Shown here piece by piece: positions 1 through 5,690 of a stretch of 6,765 nt of DNA. The notes beneath the pieces were generated by a model. The model had not been told where the DNA came from. It worked only from the letters and a program-made list of their open reading frames with translations, and ran no database searches. Source of the stretch: Omnitrophica WOR_2 bacterium GWA2_47_8 (lineage in GTDB: Bacteria; Omnitrophota; Gorgyraeia; Zapsychrales; GWA2-47-8); NCBI GenBank assembly GCA_001805375.1, contig MHFY01000094.1, forward strand, positions 31,543 through 38,307, in the 5' to 3' direction. The translations under genes and the position numbers were made by a program. Positions within the stretch are counted from its first letter, which is position 1. Each line of letters begins with the position of its first letter.

Positions 1-562
1 ATGCGGAAGCGGCTTTGCGCAAAAATTTCGCCGGGTTTCCGGCCCACACCTCACCGGACGGGATGTTTTTTGTGACCACACTGCCGGCGCCGATCATGGC
101 TCCATCGCCGATATTGATATTCCCGAGGATCGTGGCGTTGCTGCCGATCGTGACATGATCGCCGACCTTGGTTTTGACAAAACGCAACTTCCACTCTTGA
201 TCCCCCTCCATCTTTCCATCCTTGTTGACAGAGCGAGGGTAGTTATCATTGATGAACACAACACCGTGTCCGATGAAACAACAATTGCCGATAGTTACCC
301 CTTCACAAATAAAACTGTGAGAAGAAATCTTGCAGGTCTTGCCGACCTTCGCACCCTTTTGAATTTCCACAAACGCGCCTATTTTTGTATTATCTCCGAT
401 GGTACAGCCGTAAAGATTGATAAATTTTGATAATTTGACATTTTTACCTAAACGGACATCTTCCGAAATCGAAACATAATTATCATTCAATAATTTATTG
501 AAAATCTTATTAAACGGAGATCGCTTCTTACGGAGGATCGGCGAAGTTTCATATTGATTCAT
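1..562 (-). CDS. Hexapeptide-repeat (left-handed beta-helix) sugar N-acetyltransferase, WbpD/WlbB-like, 3' end cut by window
   Basis: Read on the minus strand, this frame opens at ATG 562-560 and stays open for 187 codons to the window edge, so the C-terminus is missing. An in-frame stop at 592-590 with no ATG, GTG or TTG after it makes this the only plausible start; a purine-rich AAGGG lies 14 nt upstream, which is rather far. The protein shows repeated hexapeptide turns (for example VRLGKN, CTIGDN, AKVGKT, VTIGNC, TKVGDH, VTIGSN, INIGDG), typical of left-handed beta-helix acyltransferases that use acetyl-CoA. Residues 101-111 (VVFINDNYPRS) resemble the substrate-binding loop of WbpD/WlbB, which acetylate the 3-amino group of a UDP-2-acetamido-3-amino uronic acid for O-antigen or other surface glycans. 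The final visible stretch WAGNPAKFLRK is the usual end of the helix, so little is probably missing. The family is secure. The exact nucleotide-sugar substrate is inferred, and other amino-sugar acetyltransferases (FdtC- or PglD-like) are possible. Confidence 0.9.
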   Translation of the reverse strand, partial: MNQYETSPILRKKRSPFNKIFNKLLNDNYVSISEDVRLGKNVKLSKFINLYGCTIGDNTKIGAFVEIQKGAKVGKTCKISSHSFICEGVTIGNCCFIGHGVVFINDNYPRSVNKDGKMEGDQEWKLRFVKTKVGDHVTIGSNATILGNINIGDGAMIGAGSVVTKNIPSGEVWAGNPAKFLRKAASA

Positions 563-584
563 ATTGTTATCGTTTTCCCTTCTT

Positions 585-607
585 TCAGTTCATTGTTAAG
601 GCTCCCT
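585..607 (-). promoter_or_regulatory. Strong Shine-Dalgarno followed by a two-codon mini-ORF (Met-Asn-stop) ahead of the acetyltransferase
   Basis: Immediately after the AsmA-family stop codon the coding strand reads AGGGAG (607-602), 8 nt of spacer, then ATG AAC TGA (593-585). The spacing is ideal for ribosome binding, yet the reading frame ends after two codons. The acetyltransferase start lies 22 nt further on in another frame, with a weaker purine run. The stretch TAACAATGAA around the mini-ORF is nearly repeated as TAACAATATGAA at the real start. It may be a leader mini-ORF that hands ribosomes to the next gene, or a decayed start region. A role is not shown by the sequence. Confidence 0.35.
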
Positions 608-2479
608 TTAACGAAAAATGCTGTTGAGGATCTCATCGACAATAGCCCCTTCCGGACTTTGGGAACCACTGCCTTGCCCTTCTTGCCCTTCCGGAGACGA
701 TCCGCCTTCTCTGTCAAAGACCTTCTCCAGGACTTTTTGCAGTTGCTCTTTTCCTTTATTGACCATGATCCTTTTCCCCAGATAGCTTAGGTCCGGGTAA
801 AGGATAAGCTTGTTGATCTTTCCTTGATACGGCGTCAGCGGAATAAAGATCTCTTTATCTTCATCCGATAAAAGCCCCAGCTCCGGCACCGCCTCCACCA
901 TGCTGGCGGACAGATCGGGTTCAATGGAAAAGGCCGCGGACAAGGACGCATTATTCTCAAGGTCCATCTCGCCCTGAAAGGCGATATAAAAACCATCCGA
1001 GGCCAACGCGGTCTGCGGGATCATGATCTTTCCGTCAATGATCCCGGCTTTAAGGTTAAGGTCTTTGAACAGCGTGCCTTTCTGATTTAAGAGGTCCTTA
1101 TATTTCTCAGGAAGGGATCGATCCAGCCTCTCGGCCATATCGGGGATCATGGAGATCTTATCCAAAATAAACTTGAGGACATTGATATCAACGATCTTTC
1201 CCCCCTTAAGGTCCAGCTGTATTTCTCCGGTCAAAGTTTTCAGCATATAAGGATCAAAACCCTGGCCGGTCAATTTCGCCTGGCCGGAGATGCCGCCTTC
1301 TAACGTGACCGGGATCTTGGGAGGCGCTATCATCTCGCCAACTTTTAATCCGCTGATCGTGCTTAGGAATTGAAAATTCTGTGTTTTCAAATAATCAAAG
1401 ATCTTGCCTTCGCCCTTGACCTCGCCTGAACCCAAATTAAACGAAAAACTGTTCAATTTGACATCGGATTCTGATGCCTCAAATTCGGCCTTGATGTTAT
1501 CCAAGGGCGATGACAGGTCTTTTAGAACGATCTTTCCGCCGGATAAGGCCCCATGGCTGTTTAGAACCGACAAACCTTGCTGGCCCACGACCGCTTGGGT
1601 AATGACGATATTCAGGTTACCGCTTAAGGAAGGGACGAGGTCATTCAAGGAAATATCCCGAACATACGGCTGGACGGCATTGAACAGGCTTTCGTTCAGA
1701 TCCACATCCACCTTAACATCATCCAATCGCGCCTGCAGGTCTTTCATATCAACCCGCGCCGTCCCATTGACATGAATATTCTGCGTTGGTCCGGCGGCAG
1801 CGGCCTGCAGTTGAAATTTGAACGGTTCAATAAGGGAAAGATCATCAACACTTAGGTCAATGTTCTGCACCTGGACTTGAGCGCTGGGGTCACGGGCCTT
1901 ATCGACAAAAATGACCTGCCCGCCCTGTATCTTTAATCTTTTGACCAAAAGCAACGCCAAATTCTGTTCAAGGTTCGCGGGAAGGGTTGCCGGCTGAACT
2001 GCCGTCGGTGCGGGATCCGGGATGGCAGCGGCTTCTGCCGCTCCCCGTTCCTGCTTACTTTCCGGAACCGGCAGCGGTTTAAATTGCTGGATATTCAATT
2101 TGTTATCCGGGTTGCGGATAATGACGACCTTCGGTGATATAAGTTCGATACTGCCGACGGACACCTTGCGCTGCGTTAAAAACGCGTTGACATCGACATC
2201 CAACTGAACTTTCTGAACCTCCAGGAAATTTTCCTTTGAAAAGGCGGGATCATCGGACATGCTTACGCGGTCGATGACCAATTTGACGCCGCTTAAAACC
2301 GAGAAATCCAGCGCGATGTTGCCGATCTGCGCGTCACGGCCCGTTGAAACCCTCACCGCATCCATGATCGGCCGCTTAAAACGGTTGGCATCAAATGTTT
2401 TCACAAAAATAAAAAGCGCGGCAGAGAAAATGACGAACAAAACAACAACGATGATTAAAATGATCTTTAAGGTTTTCAT
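608..2479 (-). CDS. AsmA-family inner-membrane anchored envelope protein
   Basis: The 623-residue protein has an N-terminal signal anchor (about residues 5-27, after MKTLK) followed directly by the AsmA-type start FDANRFKRPIMDAVRVSTGR. A long beta-rich periplasmic part with many short amphipathic strands follows. A C-terminal AsmA module (about 405-565) contains LTGEIQLDLKGGKIVDINVL and later LKAGIIDGKIMI. AsmA, TamB and YhdP relatives span or line the periplasm and act in outer-membrane assembly and phospholipid transport; applying that role here is inference. Residues 134-170 form an Ala/Pro/Glu-rich linker, and residues 591-611 are a Gly/Ser/Gln/Glu-rich tail before a short terminal helix. 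The ATG at 2479-2477 lies 9 nt after the stop of the small coiled-coil gene, with a weak ribosome site (GGTAGAG), so translation is probably coupled. It is not full-length E. coli AsmA itself. The family call is firm, but the specific function is unknown. Confidence 0.88.
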   Translation of the reverse strand: MKTLKIILIIVVVLFVIFSAALFIFVKTFDANRFKRPIMDAVRVSTGRDAQIGNIALDFSVLSGVKLVIDRVSMSDDPAFSKENFLEVQKVQLDVDVNAFLTQRKVSVGSIELISPKVVIIRNPDNKLNIQQFKPLPVPESKQERGAAEAAAIPDPAPTAVQPATLPANLEQNLALLLVKRLKIQGGQVIFVDKARDPSAQVQVQNIDLSVDDLSLIEPFKFQLQAAAAGPTQNIHVNGTARVDMKDLQARLDDVKVDVDLNESLFNAVQPYVRDISLNDLVPSLSGNLNIVITQAVVGQQGLSVLNSHGALSGGKIVLKDLSSPLDNIKAEFEASESDVKLNSFSFNLGSGEVKGEGKIFDYLKTQNFQFLSTISGLKVGEMIAPPKIPVTLEGGISGQAKLTGQGFDPYMLKTLTGEIQLDLKGGKIVDINVLKFILDKISMIPDMAERLDRSLPEKYKDLLNQKGTLFKDLNLKAGIIDGKIMIPQTALASDGFYIAFQGEMDLENNASLSAAFSIEPDLSASMVEAVPELGLLSDEDKEIFIPLTPYQGKINKLILYPDLSYLGKRIMVNKGKEQLQKVLEKVFDREGGSSPEGQEGQGSGSQSPEGAIVDEILNSIFR

Positions 2480-2488
2480 ATGATAGCT

Positions 2489-2902
2489 CTACCGATTACG
2501 GCGTCGCGCATCCATCAAGTCCCGGTAACGGTCTGCGGCTTCCCTTGCCCTTTGCGACTGCTCGAACCTGTTTTTCTTGGCCAGATCTTGGCTTTGCTGA
2601 GATCTTTGGCGGTTATTTTGATCGTTCTGTCTTATTTGACTTAACTGCTCCTTGATGCGGAGATTCTGTTCTTCCACTCTTGCCCGAAGGCGTCTTTGCT
2701 GGTCCCTGGATTCTGCCTGCAGGGCCTTCATATTTTCATTCTGGGCCTTGATCAATTCCATCTGCCGGATGATCCTGGGATCCTTTTTACTTAAAGCACT
2801 GAATCCTCCGGCCTGCCAGCTGCCCAATTTGGCTACAGCGCCTTGGGTCAAATATAACCCCAACGAAGTAGCGAACATCAGGTAGAAAATATAACGGAGC
2901 AT
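2489..2902 (-). CDS. Small exported Q/R-rich coiled-coil protein of unknown function
   Basis: I do not recognise a named family. The 137-residue product begins with a signal peptide: a short basic n-region (MLR), a hydrophobic core at about residues 4-18, and an AVA motif at 22-24 that suits signal peptidase I, followed by KLGS. After a Gly/Ser/Ala-containing linker (25-38), residues 43-134 are one long, strongly charged helix with heptad-like spacing of Ile, Leu, Met and Ala. It is rich in Gln, Arg, Asn, Glu and Lys, has no Cys, and ends DARRRNR. This predicts an extended periplasmic coiled coil with a net basic charge. The ATG at 2902-2900 is preceded by GGGA with an 8-nt spacer and lies about 41 nt downstream of the predicted transcription start, so it appears to be the first gene of its transcript. 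It sits 9 nt upstream of the AsmA-family gene, hinting at a shared envelope role, which is inference. Confidence 0.8.
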   Translation of the reverse strand: MLRYIFYLMFATSLGLYLTQGAVAKLGSWQAGGFSALSKKDPRIIRQMELIKAQNENMKALQAESRDQQRRLRARVEEQNLRIKEQLSQIRQNDQNNRQRSQQSQDLAKKNRFEQSQRAREAADRYRDLMDARRRNR

Positions 2903-2914
2903 AATTTTTATCCC

Positions 2915-2924
2915 AGAGATCTCT
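2915..2924. repeat. 10-bp perfect palindrome in the 5' leader of the coiled-coil gene
   Basis: AGAGATCTCT is perfectly self-complementary. It lies in the predicted leader, ending one base upstream (on the coding strand) of the GGGA ribosome site of the gene starting at 2902. It could be a small operator half-site pair or chance. A 10-bp palindrome alone is weak evidence. Confidence 0.25.
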
Positions 2925-2949
2925 CAAAAGGGTTTCGAAATCGGTTTTT

Positions 2950-2978
2950 ATTCTAGTTGAATGCCTTATGTTTGTCAA
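2950..2978 (-). promoter_or_regulatory. Near-consensus sigma70-type promoter for the coiled-coil / AsmA transcript
   Basis: On the minus strand there is a perfect -35 hexamer TTGACA (2978-2973), a 17-nt spacer, and a -10 hexamer TAGAAT (2955-2950) that differs from TATAAT at one position. The surrounding DNA is AT-rich. Transcription would begin near 2943, giving a leader of roughly 41 nt before the ATG at 2902. It lies in the only sizeable intergenic gap of the window and marks the boundary between two transcription units. Assigning it to a housekeeping sigma factor follows from the consensus match. Confidence 0.75.
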
Positions 2979-2979
2979 T

Positions 2980-3000
2980 TCTTAAGCCGGGCGCTCAAGA
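2980..3000 (-). repeat. Imperfect hairpin between the YyaL gene and the downstream promoter
   Basis: The coding strand reads TCTTGAGC, loop GCCCG, GCTTAAGA: an 8-bp stem with one G-T pair. It starts 59 nt after the YyaL stop and ends one base before the -35 box of the next promoter. There is no run of T after it, so it is not a standard intrinsic terminator. It could be a weak or Rho-assisted transcript end, or an operator overlapping the promoter. The remaining 58 nt between the stop and the hairpin are AT-rich and show nothing else. Confidence 0.4.
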
Positions 3001-3058
3001 CCATAAACCATTGATTTTATTTAACTTTGAAGGCTAAAATTCATCTGAAGTGGATCTA

Positions 3059-5248
3059 TTACCCTAAGGCTTCTTTTAATTTCTGGAGGTCCGTGATCGG
3101 CATTTCACAGGCATGGTTTTTGCAGACGTAGACCGTGGGCTTTCCCGCCAGGGGCGGCTGATCTTTTACAAATGGAGCGATGGTGTAAAGAGATCGCGCT
3201 TCTTTTTGGGAAGGGTAATGGAACAACACGACTTTATTAGGAAGGAACGGCCGGGAAATCTCCTTTATCATGTCATGGGCGGGAGGCTCTTTCGCAGCCG
3301 AGACCACAACTTCCATGGCCGGCCCCAGGACAAAGTCCAGGGCCCAAAGCGTTTGCGCATAAGCACTGGGCCGGGCGGCGATCTCCTCGGCAAAGGCCTT
3401 AAAAAGCCGGTCCAGGATCTTTTGCCATTGGTCATCTAAGGTGATGTGATAAAGTCGGATCAAATTGCAAGAAGCCACCGCGTTGCCGGAAGGGACAGCC
3501 CCGTCATAGATCTCTTTTTGGCGAAGGATGAGCTTTTCACTGTCCTGGCCGGTGAAAAAGAACCCTCCCTTATTTTCATCCCAAAAGAGCTTTACCATCT
3601 CCCGCGACAAACGAAGGGCTTCTTTTAAATAGTCTATTTTTGCCGAGGCCTCATATAATTCCAGCAGGCCATAAACAAAAAACGCGTAATCGTCGATGGT
3701 ACCGGCCACAGCAGCCTCATTGTCCCGATAACGGTGCAATAACTGGCCGTTTTTATACATCCTTTTTAAAATAAATTGTGCCGCCTTCTCCGCCGCCTCG
3801 AGATACCGCTTCTCGCCCAGCACCCTGGACCCAAAAGCCAACCCCGCGATCATGATCCCGTTCCAGTCGGCGAGAATCTTATCATCCAGGTGCGGGCGGG
3901 AGCGCTTTTGCCGGATAGCAAAAAGTTTGGCCTTGGCGCTTTGGATAAATTTTTCTGCGCCATCCGGCGGGGCGATATCTTTTTGATATAAAATATTCTT
4001 TCCCGCAAATTCCCCATGCGGGTCATAATCGGCGTTGCCGTTCTTTTCGATATTATAAGATCCCGCTACGGCCTCATATTCTTCTTTCGTAAGCGACTTG
4101 TGAAGCTCCTCATCGCTCCACAGATAAAAGGCGCCCTCTTTTTTTTCGAGAGACGAGGGATGAGGGGTGAGGGACGCATCGTCCTTCGTCTCTCTTCCTT
4201 CGTCCATCGGTTCCAGGCTGTCCGCGTCTTCGGCGGAAAAGAATCCGCCTTCCTGAAACTGCATATCGCGCAGGACATATTCGAACGTCTCCGCTGTGAT
4301 CCGGGCAAAATATTTCTTTCCCGTGGCCTGATAGGCCTCAAGATAACTGCGCGTTAAGATCGCCTGGTCGTAAAGCATCTTTTCAAAATGCGGAACCTGC
4401 CATTCCCTGTCAGTTGAATAACGATGAAAACCGCCGCCTAACTGATCGTACATCCCGCCCTGGGCCATTTTTTCCAATGTCTTTTCAACCATGCTTAAAC
4501 TTTCGGGGTCTTTTGTGCGTTTATAATAGCGCAGCAGAAAAGAAAGGCTATGTCCCATCGGGAATTTAGGCGACTGGCCGAAGCCGCCCCACAGCGGGTC
4601 AAAACCGGCCTTTAATTGCCGGTAAGCATTTTCCAGCGTGTCTGCGTTTAATTCAAAACCGCCGGACGCTTCACGGGAACGCTGATCCAAGGTCTCCACT
4701 ATCTTCCCGCTTGATTCTAAGATCTTTTCCTTCTGTTTCTGCCAGTTGTTGTGAATGGATAGAAGCACGTCTCTAAAACCGGGCGTTCCCCAGCGCGCGG
4801 AAGGCGGATAATACGTTCCGCCGTAAAAAGGTTTTTGGTCAGGCGTTAAGAACACACTTAACGGCCAGCCGCCTTGCCCGATCATCGCCACCACGACCGT
4901 CATATAAATATTGTCGATGTCCGGCCGTTCCTCCCGGTCAACCTTGATGGGAACAAAATGCTGGTTTAAAAGTGCGGCTATGGCCTCGTCCTCAAAAGAC
5001 TCCCTTTCCATGACATGGCACCAGTGGCAGGTGGAGTAACCGATGGAAAGAAAGATCGGTTTATCTTCCTTCTTGGCCTTTTCAAAGGCCTCTTTCCCCC
5101 ACGCGTACCACTGCACGGGATTGTACGCGTGCTGGAGAAGGTACGGACTTTTTTCGTTAATAAGTTGATTAGCCTTTTTAGCCATAACGGTATTCTGTCC
5201 TGAAATTAAAAAGATGAATTGCAAAAAATAAATTGCCCATCGCCTCAT
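3059..5248 (-). CDS. YyaL/SPATA20-type thioredoxin-like (DUF255) protein with (alpha/alpha)6-barrel, exported form
   Basis: The 729-residue protein carries the family hallmarks. NEKSPYLLQHAYNPVQWYAW (31-50) opens the thioredoxin-like DUF255 domain (about 28-185). The redox motif CHWC is at 74-77, followed by VDREERPD and GGWPLSVFLTP. The six-hairpin, AGE-like (alpha/alpha)6 domain runs from about 195, with LGGGFHRYSTD (270-280) and PHFEKMLYDQA (286-296), to about 640. A C-terminal CX4C pair (C709, C714) sits in YVCKNHAC. The family's biochemical role is poorly defined; a thiol-redox or sugar-linked activity is only suggested by the folds. Unlike most relatives it starts with a signal peptide (RR, hydrophobic 4-16, VMA at 21-23), implying export. 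The ATG at 5248 overlaps the preceding stop by 4 nt (ATGA), supporting this start; Met22 (5185) would instead give a cytosolic form. Residues about 345-370 are an extra low-complexity insert encoded largely by a palindrome at 4148-4194. The length excess over typical relatives is roughly the signal peptide plus this insert. Confidence 0.93.
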   Translation of the reverse strand: MRRWAIYFLQFIFLISGQNTVMAKKANQLINEKSPYLLQHAYNPVQWYAWGKEAFEKAKKEDKPIFLSIGYSTCHWCHVMERESFEDEAIAALLNQHFVPIKVDREERPDIDNIYMTVVVAMIGQGGWPLSVFLTPDQKPFYGGTYYPPSARWGTPGFRDVLLSIHNNWQKQKEKILESSGKIVETLDQRSREASGGFELNADTLENAYRQLKAGFDPLWGGFGQSPKFPMGHSLSFLLRYYKRTKDPESLSMVEKTLEKMAQGGMYDQLGGGFHRYSTDREWQVPHFEKMLYDQAILTRSYLEAYQATGKKYFARITAETFEYVLRDMQFQEGGFFSAEDADSLEPMDEGRETKDDASLTPHPSSLEKKEGAFYLWSDEELHKSLTKEEYEAVAGSYNIEKNGNADYDPHGEFAGKNILYQKDIAPPDGAEKFIQSAKAKLFAIRQKRSRPHLDDKILADWNGIMIAGLAFGSRVLGEKRYLEAAEKAAQFILKRMYKNGQLLHRYRDNEAAVAGTIDDYAFFVYGLLELYEASAKIDYLKEALRLSREMVKLFWDENKGGFFFTGQDSEKLILRQKEIYDGAVPSGNAVASCNLIRLYHITLDDQWQKILDRLFKAFAEEIAARPSAYAQTLWALDFVLGPAMEVVVSAAKEPPAHDMIKEISRPFLPNKVVLFHYPSQKEARSLYTIAPFVKDQPPLAGKPTVYVCKNHACEMPITDLQKLKEALG
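4148..4194. repeat. Palindromic element inserted in frame within the YyaL-family gene
   Basis: On the plus strand GAGAGACGAGGGA (4148-4160) pairs with TCCTTCGTCTCTC (4182-4194) with one G-T pair. The stem extends inward to about 16 bp with a second wobble, around a 15-nt loop (4164-4178). The left arm and loop also hold three tandem 7-mers (GAGGGAT, GAGGGGT, GAGGGAC; 4156-4176). It encodes residues 352-367 (including SLTPHPSSL) between the conserved blocks FFSAEDADS and GAFYLWSDEEL, where relatives usually have only a few residues. The frame is kept and no stop is introduced. It resembles a small mobile palindromic repeat that has landed in a surface loop. An A8 run on the coding strand (4146-4139) lies next to it. 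Confidence 0.65.
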
Positions 5249-5688
5249 TGCGAAAGATTTTTCTCAACCTTTTTTTTGGTTAAAGTTGCATCTAAAAACT
5301 GGGCAATAATCTGTTCACGTGATTTTTTCAGCGATAGAGAGGAAGATTGCGGGCCGGAGACAGCTTTTAATTTCCTTTCGATCCTTTTAAGGTATGACTT
5401 GGTCGCTTTATAGGAAGGATAAAGCTCATTGAGCTCCAAAAATACTTTTTGCGCCTGATAATGGTCCCCTTCGTTGTAAAAATTCACCCCTTTATTATAA
5501 AAGGCCTCCAGCTTTTCCATCAGCCCTTTTGAAAAATTCTCGTCCTCTATCATACGGTCCTTCTTGACCTTGTCTTGAAAATATTTCCTGGCCTTGGATC
5601 CTTTGGAAGCGTCTTCAGCTTTACATTCTGAATGAAAAACCCCGATAAAAATAAAACACAAAAGGATGTTAAGTATCTTATATCTCAT
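5245..5688 (-). CDS. Small exported single-TPR protein of unknown specific function
   Basis: From ATG 5688-5686 the product has 147 residues. A signal peptide is evident: basic RYK, hydrophobic residues 5-18, and a likely signal peptidase I site after CKA (22-24). The cysteine at 22 is preceded by HSE, which does not fit a lipobox, so a lipoprotein is unlikely. A Lys-rich helical stretch (30-55) leads into one recognisable tetratricopeptide repeat at about 61-94 (AFYNKGVNFYNEGDHYQAQ, then KVFLELNELYP). A further helix (95-110) and a Lys/Ser-rich tail follow. TPRs are protein-binding scaffolds, so it may be a periplasmic adaptor; this is inference. A GTG at 5703 in the same frame would overlap the upstream gene by 13 nt and weaken the signal peptide, so I prefer the ATG, which begins 2 nt after the upstream stop (TAAGTATG). 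No clear Shine-Dalgarno is present, suggesting reinitiation. Its stop overlaps the next start by 4 nt. Confidence 0.82.
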   Translation of the reverse strand: MRYKILNILLCFIFIGVFHSECKAEDASKGSKARKYFQDKVKKDRMIEDENFSKGLMEKLEAFYNKGVNFYNEGDHYQAQKVFLELNELYPSYKATKSYLKRIERKLKAVSGPQSSSLSLKKSREQIIAQFLDATLTKKKVEKNLSQ

Positions 5689-5690
5689 AC

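Noticed and set aside
1404..1775. Plus-strand open frame of 123 codons
   Set aside because: It lies antisense inside the AsmA-family gene, has no family resemblance and an irregular composition, and is best explained as a shadow of the real frame.
2787..2978. Minus-strand frame of 63 codons overlapping the coiled-coil gene start
   Set aside because: It would begin at or upstream of the predicted promoter elements and reads through the signal-peptide region in another frame; no family features are seen.
2980..3058. Intrinsic terminator after the YyaL-family gene
   Set aside because: The hairpin is present but no T-rich tract follows; the -35 box of the next promoter follows instead. I therefore recorded it as an inverted repeat, not a terminator.
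4016..4357. Plus-strand open frame of 113 codons and a minus-strand alternate frame of 91 codons (4066-4341) around the palindromic insert
   Set aside because: Both overlap the well-supported YyaL-family frame, whose conserved motifs continue on either side. The alternate products are Arg-rich or hydrophobic nonsense without recognisable motifs.
5620..5630. Cys in the HSEC context of the TPR protein as a lipoprotein attachment site
   Set aside because: The residues before the cysteine (H-S-E) do not match a lipobox; a signal peptidase I site two residues later fits better.
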